Part shown: positions 10,256-20,905 of the stretch, one piece after another
Numbering within the stretch: position 1 is the stretch's first letter
Layout of the letters: each line of letters starts with the position of its first letter
Source of the DNA: Stomorhina lunata
Taxonomy: Eukaryota > Arthropoda > Insecta > Diptera > Rhiniidae
Reading direction: 5' to 3'
NCBI GenBank assembly: GCA_933228675.1
Contig: OW121741.1
Span: forward strand, 42,121,080 to 42,185,079
Length of the DNA stretch: 64,000 nucleotides
Position numbers and translations under genes: made by a program
The notes under the pieces: model-generated
Databases searched by the model: none
The model's input: only the letters and a program-made list of their open reading frames with translations
Told to the model about the DNA's origin: nothing

Positions 10256-11326
10256 GGCCAAATGTTGATGTTCGATTGTATAAACCTTATTTGTGCAAAA
10301 TTTAGTGCCCATAGCTGTCATAGTTTCTGATTTAATAGCTTTTAACTGGCCTTTGCTACATTGTTTTTGGTTACCGGGAGTGTTTTTTATATGAAAGCAA
10401 TAGTCAATTATGGACCGATTCCTATAAAATTTGATATACTGACCAATAGTTGCATAAAACTTCCCTTTTCTAAATTAAGTCGTCATAGCTATTACAATTG
10501 TATTCAATTTATCAGCATTAATGTGTTTCCCGGGGCGGGGTTATATGGGAGCTCTAACTAAATGTGAACCGATTTCGCCCATTTTCAGTACACAACTGTT
10601 ACATATCAAAAACACTTTTGTACAATTTTGTCTCTCTAGCTCTTGTAGTTAAGGAGCTATAGCGCTTTTATCTGGCGGACAGACATAAACCGTCTTTTCT
10701 TTTTGTATTTTTGTGTTTCCTTAATTTTCTTATATGGGAGCTATGGTCAAATAGTGACGGATTGTAACAAAATTTTGCACACTGGCTGGCATTCACATGA
10801 GACTTTATTTTATAAAATTTTGCACACTGGCTGGTATTTACATAAGACTTCCTTGTGCTAAATTTAGTAGCCAAAGCTATTACAGTTTGTCATTTATTGG
10901 CATTTAAGTGTATTTCAGGTGGATTTTAGGCTGTTTCCGTAAGTTTTTTGTATGGGAGCTATGGTTAAATGTGAACCGATTTTGATATCATTTTGTCATC
11001 ATAGCTGGTATAATTTGTCATTTATTAGGAAATAAGCGATTAGCCTATGAGAATTTAGGAGCTATGGTCAAATGTAAACTGATTTCGCCCAATTTCAATA
11101 CCAAAATTGTCCAAGAAATGAAGAATATTTGTGCCAAATTCTAGTGACCTAGATCCTTTCGTTAAGGTTTTATCGTGCTGACAACAGACAGACAGACGGA
11201 CATCGCTTAATCGTCTTAGAAGGATTCAGAATATACTTCAATTTTGGTTTTTAAGCCAATATTAAGGAAATTACATACGGAATGACAATCTCAATATACC
11301 CCCCATTCGTTTTGATGGTGGGTATA
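10256..11326 (-). mobile_element. DINE-1/Helentron-like element, family A, 3'-truncated
   Basis: The minus-strand 5' end is at 11326 (TATACCCACCATCAAAACGA), followed by a short GTCT-type run (antisense of ACAGACAGACAGACGGACAT at about 11185-11204). Diverged modules follow, with 'agctcccatacaaaaaacttacggaaaca' type sequence. The hairpin end present in the copies at 31850 and 43349 is missing. No coding capacity. Confidence 0.55.
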
Positions 11327-11377
11327 ATAATCACAATAGATTTATATTTATGTACTATGCATTGCATTGCGTTGGAA

Positions 11378-12350
11378 CTAGGAGAAAAGGTTATGGGAGG
11401 GGGGATAGGTGGAGTAGTGTTTGTGGACATTTGATTTGAACTTCCCTATATTGCAACTGCAAAGGAAAACTTTTGCGAGAAGCAAATTCCACATATGAAC
11501 TGTACGACTGAAGAACGAATTTTCTCTGAAATGTGTTGTTCTGTCTACTGGCGAATTAACTACGAAAGGGATGAGCTCCAACAGGTAGAGGTGTATTGCG
11601 AAAGAAGGTACGAGTATCGGGAACGAGTTCCCTGATTTCGTTAAAGCACATTCCAAAGTAGTAAAAATAGAACTGTGTGACGCAACCCATATTGCGACGG
11701 TGCTCCAGTGGATCACCAATGAACACTTTTACTCTTACCTGCACTCGGTCTAGAAGCTCCAAAATAGACTTTGAAGCACAGGCCCATACGTGAGAATTGT
11801 ATTCCTCACGTATGGGCCGGTATCTCTTAAACCATTTGATTGTTTCTTTCGAATCAATCTTGAACTCGTTTGATGGGATCCTATCTACAACGACTTGTAT
11901 AGTGCGATATCTGAGAAAGACCGATAAAAATCGATAAAAGCTATTACCGACTCCAAAAGCAATAAGTTTGGATAGAAGTTCTCCGTGCCACAACTTTACT
12001 TTCTGCAAAACGGTTTATTGAGTGACCAAATTTTTCTGACAGGAAGACTAGCAGGTCTACCGTTGAGCGTCCCCTACGGAATCCATACCTAAGAGATAAG
12101 CTAATGGAGGAGCAAGCGTCGAACAGTACAAGACCAGTGCTGAAATTCCATCCCGCCCAGGAGTACGTGAAAGAATACGAGTATCTTTGGCATAGTTACA
12201 GATACTCTTTTGAGCTCGGTCTGAGGTTGGGTACTTTCTGGCAAGCGAGAATTACTTGCGAATAATTCAGCTAAAAAGTTAGCGTTATCAATCGGATCTG
12301 TGAATGTTTGACCATATTTTAAAAGAGAAGAAATTAGAACTAGCATTATT
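11378..12350 (-). pseudogene. Jockey-clade LINE ORF2 remnant
   Basis: Minus-strand translation gives FTDPIDNANFLAELFASNSR and LPESTQPQTELKRVSVTMPK (start of RT). After a rearranged stretch come GNSFYRFLSVFLRYRTIQVV, REEYNSHVWACASKSILELL, LEHRRNMGCVTQFYFYYFGM and the C-terminal PVDRTTHFRENSFFSRTVHM...GKFKSNVHKHYSTYPPSHNL, stop at about 11378. These are jockey-type ORF2 hallmarks. The catalytic FADD core is deleted and there are several frameshifts. Related fragments lie at 23890-26560 and 47625-48130. Non-functional. Confidence 0.8.
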
Positions 12351-12389
12351 CTTAGCTCGTTTAACGAACGACCAGAAACTCTTACTGAA

Positions 12390-14140
12390 TACTGCCTGTT
12401 TGCGTTGCAAACAGTTTCTTAAGGCAACCTCTTGGGATATCACTGCATGTTTGCACATATGATTGAACCAAGTTTTCTACTTAGGTTTAATCGTAATATT
12501 TTTCACTGAGATGTACATTTTCATTCCCATCATAATAACATTGGAGACCATTTTCAGGCACAGACATTTTTGTCGAGGAAATAAAGTTTCCAGTCTATTT
12601 CTTAAGATATTTCAGAAGACATTTATCCTTAGAAGCTAAAGATCCTTGATTCATGTCAATCTTTATATTAATAATGAATGTTTGTCAAATATTACTGCAT
12701 ATTTAAAGTCAATAAAATTTTCTTTCTGTTTTGACTAAGTGAAGTATATTTGAGGCCCTATGCTCCACTGGGAGTCAAGGATAACAGAAGAAAGTGAAGT
12801 ATTATAAAAATATCCGAGACACCTAACAGTATCTCATACGGTAGCAATAAATGTTTAAGAACACATCATAATATTTTCATTTTAAATTTCCTTCACAGCT
12901 TTATTGTCACCTTGAAATAATAAATGGGTTGCACACAAGTTGTATGTACAAAAAAATACAATGATATATATACATATATCAAAAAATGAAAACGAAACAT
13001 AAGGGATTTAATTTTGTTGGACCCCTTTTACAAGTTGTTGGGCAGACGACACCCACATTTTAGGATTAAAGTGGATTTCATGTTGCATGTTTAGTGTCAT
13101 TATTTGAACTTCAAACGATCTGCATGTATTAACAAACATCCATTTAATGTTGCACATACATTGAGGCAAACAAAAAAGCAAACATGCATCATAATCATCA
13201 TCACCGTCGCAATGATGATGTTTATGTGGAATAAAGATGATGACGATGATGTTTTTATTGGTATGAATCGAGAAATGTTTCAAATTTAACTTAAGCTTCT
13301 GTGTGTCTGTCTATCCGCCTTGGTTACATAGTCTTTTTTTTTTGTTCCATTTAAAAAGGAAACTTTAACATGATTGTTGCGGTTGCTTCGTTGACTGTTC
13401 AGTCGCTTGTGCTGAAGTGTTTTTTGGGTGCTTGCAACTGCTGAAGCTACTCCGCCTTCTTCGTCTATTGTTTTGGCATGACTTGAGAGATGACACGCGC
13501 ATATATTCTTTTCTATGCAAATCTGGTGTTTGTTGATGTTGTTTGTTTTTGTAATATTTGCATATTTGTTGTTTTTACAAGTATTTTAACTTGACTTCCC
13601 ATTCCATTGTTGTCTTTGACTGATGCTAAAGGTGCACTGATGCAGAGTGTTAAGAAAATACTGTGTCATTTTGGGTACCCTCCATTCAAGTTGAAAGCAT
13701 TCGTGCAACATTAAGCAGTTAGTTGTTGCGAAAAATATGAAAATTTAATAGAAAACTTAGGCTAAGAAAAGAGGTTTTGCGTAAATTGTACACTTAAATC
13801 TTAGACTGGCTTTATGTTTCGACTCTTCTTCCGACTCACGGAATGGCGCTATAAACATTTGTTGGTCTTAGCCTGTAGTAGTCTCTGGTTTAAACTACTA
13901 CAGATTTCTTCATCTTCTTCCATTTTCTTTTTAGACCGTAGTCTAGTTGTCATCTAAGAAACTTCTATTCTCCATATAAATGTGGTTTAATGTATATTCC
14001 CTAAGTTGATAAAAAAGTGTTTTCTTTCGAAGATACCAAAGTCAACTTAACAAGTTTCAGTCATATGGCTGATGAATATTGCTACATTAAGAAACTCAAA
14101 TAACTTTTTTTTCAGTGTATGGAATACATTTTTTTTATTC
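12390..14140. other. Intergenic stretch without a recognised gene
   Basis: About 1.75 kb. It contains the inverted partner (about 12753-12795) of the GAGCATAGGGCCT segment near 9.76 kb and assorted T-rich sequence. Short open frames at 13008-13289 overlap on both strands and consist of ATG/ATC-rich low-complexity codons; not supported. Confidence 0.4.
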
Positions 14141-14158
14141 ATGTTAAAGTTCATTCAA

Positions 14159-15637
14159 GATTCCCCAGTTCAATCTTCCAAAGCTTGATGGAACGGAACT
14201 GGTACTCACGGATCATGCCAAATACTTAGGTGTGATCCTGGACTCTAAGCTGTCCTGGAACTTAAACACCCAATCTAGGGTGTCTAAGGCTTCCATTGCA
14301 CTATACTCGTGCAGAAGAGCTCTAGGAAATACGTGGGGCCTATCCCCTTCTAATACAGCCTGGCTCTTCGAAATGGTTGCTAAACCCATTCTCATGTACG
14401 GCGCTCTTGTCTGGTGGCCTGCCCTAAACAAGGCTAATCAGCAAGGACTTTTTGTTAAGATCCTTAGATCTGCTGCTCTCATGATTACGGGTGCTTTAAG
14501 GACTACTCCTTCAAAGGCACTTTTTACTATACTTAATTGGCTTCCGGCTGAGCTAATGGCCCAATTAGTAGCCCTCAACTCAGCTATCAGGTTAAAAACC
14601 ACCGGTGAATGGTCTACTTCGTCTCTAGGCCACACCACTATTCTGGATAAACTTAATCTCCCTGATAATATAGACTACTGCATTCCCTCACCCGCTTTCG
14701 AGCGGGGGCCCATAACGCTTTTAGTGAAGAGACCCTGGTTATCTATTCGGATGGATCCAAATCGTCACGTGGTGTGGGTGGGGGCTTCTTTATCCCATCA
14801 TTTGGGATTAAAGTGAAATTCAAGCTCCCAAAACAATGTAGCATTCTTCAAGCTGAAATTTCAGCTATTTATAGGGCGAGCAAGTGGCTCACGTACCACC
14901 GAGTATATCCTAACGATATTCGTTTCTGTACAGATAGTCTTGCCGCTATTCATTCCCTTTCATCGGTCTACACGACATCCGTTCTTACCCGTGAATGCCG
15001 GGCGTCTCTAAATGAGATGGCGAGACATTCCAACATTGAACTTTTCTGGGTACGTAGTCATAGTAATGTACCAGGCAACATCATAGCGGATAACCTAGCA
15101 AAAGATGCAAATTGCTCATAAAGCAGTTTATTTTTAGGTCCGCACAGACCAACTGGTCCACAGAAAGTACCTGTACGATCTCCAGACTTACATGGCCAAC
15201 TTACGATAGTAAGCGCTCTGCAATCCTGGTCAGCTTTTCGCGCCATAGACTTCGCACCCTTATTTCAGTACTCACAGGACACTGTCTTATAGGTATACAT
15301 GCTAGAAGACTTAATCTTCAAAGCAATGACTACTGCAGAAGTTGTCACAATGCAGAGGAGGAAGAAACAATATCCCACTTCCACTGTCACTGCCCAGCAC
15401 TTGCTGAACTTAGAACCCTCCATCTAGGATTCCCATTTCTGCACGATCTGTCAGAGATCTCGAACATCAATATTCGTAAAATAGGCTCTTTTATCGGTGC
15501 ATCTGGCTGGCTCTAACTGAGCCTCTTACACTCGGTAGTTTTAAGAATTTAATTTTCTCTATCCTTGCAGGAATTACAAAGGGACCTCTTTATGGACCCA
15601 AGTGAGGTGGACCTTACAGTCTGCATCCTGCCTAACC
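14159..15637 (+). mobile_element. 5'-truncated RNase H-type LINE with perfect 14-bp target duplication
   Basis: A direct repeat TAAAGTTCATTCAA flanks the insertion at 14145-14158 and 15638-15651. The inserted part begins inside the RT thumb and ends with CCTAACCTAA, as in the LINE at 1-675. A 5' truncation, a simple tandem 3' tail and a 14-bp duplication are the classic signs of target-primed reverse transcription. The exact duplication implies a recent insertion, although the ORF carries two frameshifts. Confidence 0.9.
14160..15516 (+). pseudogene. LINE pol ORF2: RT C-terminus, RNase H and zinc knuckle (frameshifted)
   Basis: Frame 1 (14160-about 14710) encodes the end of the RT: DHAKYLGVILDSKLSW, YGALVWWPAL, and a thumb-like region with TTPSKALFTILNWLPAEL. 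After a frameshift comes RNase H (about 14715-15115) with all four acidic residues: IYSDGSK (Asp), LQAEISAI (Glu), CTDSLAAI (Asp) and NIIADNLAKDA (Asp). A second frameshift near 15115 leads to the C-terminal part with CRSCHNAEEEE...HFHCHC and ends SGWL at 15516. The RNase H would remove template RNA during second-strand synthesis. Two frameshifts make the copy dead, but domain content is complete for this end. Confidence 0.85.
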
Positions 15638-15659
15638 TAAAGTTCATTCAATTTTATTA

Positions 15660-16780
15660 AATATAGTTTAATTTGCTTTAAAAATAATGGAACTTAAATG
15701 CCCCCTCTGCGAGTTGAGACAGGAATAGCCGCAATCGTTGCTCGAATGGATTGCTTTAGTTCATTCAAATTTGTTGGTTTTGCTTTATAAACTTCCTGTT
15801 TGCAATAACCCCACAAGAAAAAGTCAGGTGCAGTAAGATCAGGCGACCTGGGTGGCCAACGGAATGTGGAGTTTCTGGATATCAGCTTGTTGGGAAATTT
15901 TCGTCGCAATTCTGTCATAACAGGCTGGGCTATGTGAGGAGGTGCACCATCTTGCTGAAACCACACAGACTTAAAAGGAATTCTCTTTCGGCGTTATTTT
16001 GGATAGAAAAACTCTCTCAACATGCACAAGTAACGGCCTCCAGTAACCGTAACGGGGTGACCGTTTTCTTCAAAGAAGTAGGGCCCGATAATGCAGCGTG
16101 ATGAAACTGCACATCACACTGTGACACGAAGTGGATGCAATTCCGTCTCATGGAGTGTCTGTGGGTTGGAATCACTCCAAATTCGACAATTTTGTTCATT
16201 TATATTGCCGTTTAAAACGAAATGGGCCTCGTCAGACATGAAAAGACATTTCAACATGTTTCCATCCTCTTCCACCATTTGTAGCATCTTCTGGCAAAAT
16301 TCCAAGCGAATCGGCAAGTCTGCAGCGTTCAGTTTGTTGACCATTTGAATTTTATACGGGAATAAGTCCAAATCTTTGTGCATAATAGACTGCTTATACC
16401 CATTTGAGCAGATAAGCTTCTTGTCGAAACTCTTGGATTTTGTTGTATCGCAGCAGCTACAGCAGCGATTGTTTCCTCCATTCTAACTGAAGGATTTCGA
16501 TGGTAAGGTCTTCTGTTGACTGTCCCATGCTCGGCAAAATTGTTTACGAGCCTCTTTATGGTCCGTCTGCTCGGAGGATTGCCGCCAAATGTGCGCCTTA
16601 GCTCTCTTTGGACCGAAACTACGGACGGCGAACAATCCAAATTCTTGCTTCGGTGTCCCAGTTATCAATTTTTGTCAAATCTGAGAATCAATCTGCAAAT
16701 TAAAAAAAAATTTACCACATTCATTAAATAGAAAAAAGTTATTACATTTTTTTTGGTAGCGGCTTTCATCAGCCACCCTG
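15660..16780 (-). mobile_element. DD41D mariner, one end lost, transposase broken
   Basis: The 5' terminus is intact: read on the minus strand from 16780 it begins CAGGGTGGCTGATGAAAGCC next to TA at 16781-16782. The opposite TIR is not visible near 15660, just right of the LINE target duplication, so the 3' end was truncated. The interior is transposase on the minus strand. Confidence 0.75.
15694..16690 (-). pseudogene. DD41D (rosa-like) mariner transposase, frameshifted
   Basis: Minus-strand fragments in order: CSPSVVSVQRELRRTFGGNP, RTIKRLVNNFAEHGTVNRRP (HTH), LFPYKIQMVNKLNAADLPIR, MSDEAHFVLNGNINEQNCRI (first Asp), a stop where the family has Trp after LHPLRVTV, GPYFFEENGHPVTV, then WFQQDGAPPHIAQPV (second Asp) and SPDLTAPDFFLWGY (third Asp). 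The second and third Asp are separated by 41 residues. The gene ends early after IPVSTRRGGI. At least three frame changes. It belongs to a subfamily different from the intact copy at 21018 but close in motifs to the copy at 32435. Confidence 0.85.
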
Positions 16781-16782
16781 TA

Positions 16783-18615
16783 GTATTAGAGGGTTGCAAA
16801 CATCTGAGGCACAGAGCACTGTGTCCATCTATTTTAAGCACAATCCTTCTTTTTATCTCTGTTTTGATATTATTAGTCATCCGCCTAGCATACCAGAGGT
16901 GCCAAGTTCGATCCCCGGCCAGATCGACTTGGAAAAATAAATTTTCAAAAAAGCGGTTCACCTCATAACTCAGATAGCCACTGGTTAATAAGTATCAGCT
17001 ATATTAAACATTACTAACTAATGCATTTACCATTTGGAGCCGGCGTTAAAATAGAAAGGGACATTTCAATGAATCTGAAAATAGAATTGAATGCAGCTCC
17101 TTACCTGATAGAAGTTCCCCTTGTTCTAATTGAAATGTCGTGGAAATTATGTACGTACGTAGTCTACTTTATGGTGGATCCAAGGTAAACAAAACCGTAT
17201 ACTACCTCGACTGCCTGCTTTTTTCTCCGCTTTTTCATCGCTCATCATTTACTACAAAACCCATTTCAGTCGACTCGTTCTCATTGGAACCTAACGTGGG
17301 ATCTGGATCTCGAAAATGATTATCGACTGATTACACCATTCCCTTTAATCTGAGAGGTTGCGACATCCAAAATCCAAAGGATTAAGGAATTTTATCATTC
17401 ATGAGGTAACTTTCAGCAGCGGAATTAGCAGAACCATTTTGTTCAAACCTGCAGCATAAGAAGAATGGAATCTTACTTATAAGTTATAAAAGGGTGCGTA
17501 AACTTGAGGCTAGGATTTTGTAAGCACTATAAGCGAAATATTTATTTATTTACATAACCGACTAATTCAAAGTTCATTCCTAAAGATAAATTTGTAAAAA
17601 CTTCGTTCCATGGTTAAAATTTTCTAGCTTTTAACTAAAAAAAAAATTCAAAGATTGACATCTCAATTCTTGATGTTTCATCATTTGATAGCCAATTTAC
17701 CTTGTGTAATTAGCCCATTAGGGTAGTAAAAGAGTAATTAAGACAGCCTTTTACTAGATACAACTCAATGATGGTGGTTATTTTTAACCATATTTCCAAG
17801 CGCTTTAAGAACCATACTTCTACTTCACAATTTGCGTTTTATTGTAGTGACATATGTTGAGAAAGTAAACAGGCTATCATATAAAGTTCAGTATTGGAAT
17901 TTTGAATTCTGCAGCTATGGCCTCTTAGTAAGATTAGCTTAGTGTGAAAGTCTGGCAATAAGACTCATTTAGACATTGTGTTCTACCGTTAAGCAATCCG
18001 GATCGTTTAAAAAAACGAAAACTAGTTCGCCTACTTTACCAAAAAGTTAGAGTCCTTTTCTCCATAACCTTTGCAAAATTCACTCCTCGTAACCTTCAGA
18101 AAAACCGCTTGCCTTCCAATATGACAACCTCTTGCCATGACGAACACAAGAAAGATTAAATAGTGTCTAATTACTAAGTAATGTATGAGAACTCTTTCTA
18201 ACAAAACGGGGCTACATCTGCCTGAAATAAATACATCCTCAGGTTTATGCTCACTTTTTTTATTTGGTGCAGAATATTCAGATATAAAAAGTTTTTCATT
18301 TTGTGATATTCGACTAGATCTTGATTGTCACCTACTTACTAAACCACCTTCTCATTCTCTCCTCGCGGTACTGCCCCACGTGTAACTTCGCGCGCTGATT
18401 AGCGTTTACTGGGTTTTCTTAAGCTAGTGTGAGCTCTTTCCGTATTTCTTCTTCTTATTTCAGTTATAAGGTTACATACCGATAGCCATTTTTTTTACCG
18501 TAATATTGTATCTGTGTATGACATTGTAATGTGTTACGGTTTGCCCGACTAGCTTTCTAGAAGGTTTCAAATCTTTAGTATTTGAAGACCACAGGAAGGC
18601 TATTTATCTTCTAGA
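16783..18615. other. Intergenic stretch, no recognised gene
   Basis: About 1.8 kb. At about 16880-16930 there is a B-box-like AAGTTCGATCCCCGGCC that could be the end of another tRNA-derived SINE, but I see no convincing A box. Nothing else recognised. Confidence 0.4.
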
Positions 18616-18619
18616 ATTG

Positions 18620-19400
18620 TGCATATTTGGCAATCCAGCGAGAAGTGCTGCCCATATTTAAATAAGTATCTTCTGAATTCTCTGAGATCTGACAAAAACT
18701 GCTTGAGGTTATGGTTACATCGCATGCTTCTTTCCAAAAATAGCTCTCTGCTTGCGGCTCCGCATCAATTGACCTTCTCCACGTTCTCGCATGTGCACCA
18801 ACATGACGGTCTCTTCCTTCTGGATTCCAACGAAGAGCTTGTCGAGCAATTTTGGTATTTCGACTTCGAAGTATGTGGACTATCCAATGCCATTTGCAGG
18901 GTTTTGTCGTGTTAGGTGAATCTTCATTTCTTATGCGTTTCGGCCACCATATGTTATGGATTTGCCGTAAGCATTTGTTTACAAAGGTTTGCAGGCGCTT
19001 ATCTATGGTATTTGTGCGTTTCCGAGCTTAGCAGCCGTAACGCAGGATGAACTTAATATTTGAGTTGTATATTCGAAACTTTTTGCCTTGTTAATACGCG
19101 ATTCAATATCCTCGTCAGTGCCACCTTTTACAGATACCAAACTTCCAAGGTAATTAAAGGCATTTACCTACATATCCAATAACCTCGTTATCCACATTGA
19201 TATGTGTTGACGTGTTCGCGCCATAGCCTCCAAGCATAATTTTTGTCTTGAAAATATTGATTTTCAGCCCAGCTGCCAGAGATTTAATAGTGATAGCGAA
19301 AGTATTTTCTGGAAGATGACCTGAGCTTTGGCTTAGAAGACATGCGTCATCAGCCTATTCCAAGTCCTCAAGTTGTTTAAACTGTGTCCATTGGATATTG
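18620..19400 (-). pseudogene. Degenerate LINE reverse transcriptase
   Basis: Minus-strand reading in shifting frames gives QFKQLEDLE*ADDACLLSQS (the YADD catalytic box with the Tyr codon as a stop), AAGLKINIFKTKIM, INVDNEVIGYVGK, GTDEDIESRINKAKSF, then RLQTFVNKCLRQIHNI and the 3' block WHWIVHILRSRNTKIARQAL followed by RWNPEGRDRHVGAHARTWRR. This order (FADD box, thumb, W.GH.LR, RQAL.WNPEG, TWRR) is that of RTE/CR1-like LINEs widespread in invertebrates. Frame changes almost every 100 bases; an old relic. Confidence 0.7.
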
Positions 19401-20903
19401 AGTCTACTATTCAAGAAGGTAGATTGAAATTTAATTAGTAAGCCTAAGTTTTGCCAACTCATTTGCACCAATATTCTTTGGTAAATCCCTGAGATCCGGA
19501 ACTTATAAAGTAAGATACTGAACTGTGATCCTTCTCGGTGAGAGATCTTCAGCAATCCAATACTTATATTGAATTCAGGACAACAGATGTCTCTGTTAAT
19601 TGTAGCTGAGTGTCAGATAACATAATTATCTCACTGTTGGGACATAACATCTTTTGCAGATCTACTACTTTCTTCGTGAGATATTATATTGTGTGTAGAA
19701 CCCACAGCTGATTATTATATCTCATTATTATTAAGTTGACTCATACATTAATTTCAACGTTATTCGTCCAGAAGGTTAATAGATTACCTGACGACTTCTT
19801 TTTTTGTCGTGGCACTGAAGAAGTCTAGATCCTTCTTCTAGAAGTCTGTCTAGAAGAAGTCTAAACAGCACATATTGTCAATGTAACGACCCGTTACCAT
19901 AAAGCTCCAATAGCCTGCGTACGATACGAGTATCACCTTAACTCCTTTTAAAGGTACAGGGAGATTCCATCAATTATATAAATGTCATAATGAGCACCAT
20001 TAAATTCGGCTTAACCTCTCAGAATCATTTCTTCCATTTTTTCTAAAAATTCACTTTAAAAAACAACAACAACAAAATATTTATCACAAACAAGTTAAAG
20101 ACTTCTTTGTCGTGTTTTATTTAATGTCATTTACTCCGTACCATCACAAAACCGTGGGTTCCAAATAAAGGAAGCTTAAGTACTTTCTTCCTGCTGTGTA
20201 ATTAGCTTCAAGTTGTTACAATACATTTTTCGTGCTACACCTATTTATTTTAGTACCACGTCTAAAGCACATCAGACAAGTTCAAAAGTCTGCCATTTTA
20301 TTTTTTTCCCTTGCATTCTCAATGCATTACGATGCAACAAAAATTAAGGATTTTTTTTAGAAGTTTATGGGAAAACTGTTGGCTAAAATACATCAAACGA
20401 GATGTAACAAAGAGATGAAGTTTCAATTTGCATAGTGTTTTTTTTTTCAAGTTCTTTGTTTTGTTGGATTGAAGTCCTAAGCAATTTTTGTTTTTGGCAG
20501 AAGGTTAAGGCAAAAGATTCAATCAAGTGTCCCAAGAAATAGTCGTACTTAAAAGAATTCAATAACATTAAGTAAAAGAACTTAACATGGCTATGTTGTA
20601 TGTCGAAACTGTACTCGGTTGATGACCTTAACCCGTATGATGTTTTGATGAATTTGTTTTTACAAATTTATTACAACTTTTATATAACGAAATACTCAAC
20701 TAGCCATAATAAACCTTACGGGGATTTTTTTCCTTTTTGTTTTAAAATGCTTTTCTTCCATTTGTTCTAAAGAAATCATACAAATTTTTGGTATCACTGG
20801 AAAAGTATTATGCACTGCCCGTCACAACCATAACCGCACTACATTATCCGTTTTTGCATTACGTAAAAAGAAAATTCATGAAAGGGTTTACGATATATTA
20901 TAG
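19400..20903. other. Intergenic stretch, no recognised gene
   Basis: AT-rich sequence. Short frames at 19355-19555, 20383-20568 and 20788-20991 have no recognisable domain. The frame at 20788-20991 runs into the mariner TIR, so it is not a gene. Confidence 0.4.
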
Positions 20904-20905
20904 TA

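Noticed and set aside
10361..10561. Recurring frame ...YYNCIQFISINVFPGAGLYGSSN (also at 33754, 43901 and, minus strand, 62114)
   Set aside because: It recurs because the DNA repeat (family A) recurs. Length and start vary, and there is no known domain. Selection on the protein cannot be judged without many copies.
13008..13289. Overlapping frames on both strands with His/Asp runs
   Set aside because: Produced by ATC/GAT-rich low-complexity sequence; no independent support.
16866..16935. Possible third tRNA-like SINE (AAGTTCGATCCCCGGCC)
   Set aside because: Only a B-box-like stretch; no A box at the right distance and no shared tail with the two SINE copies.
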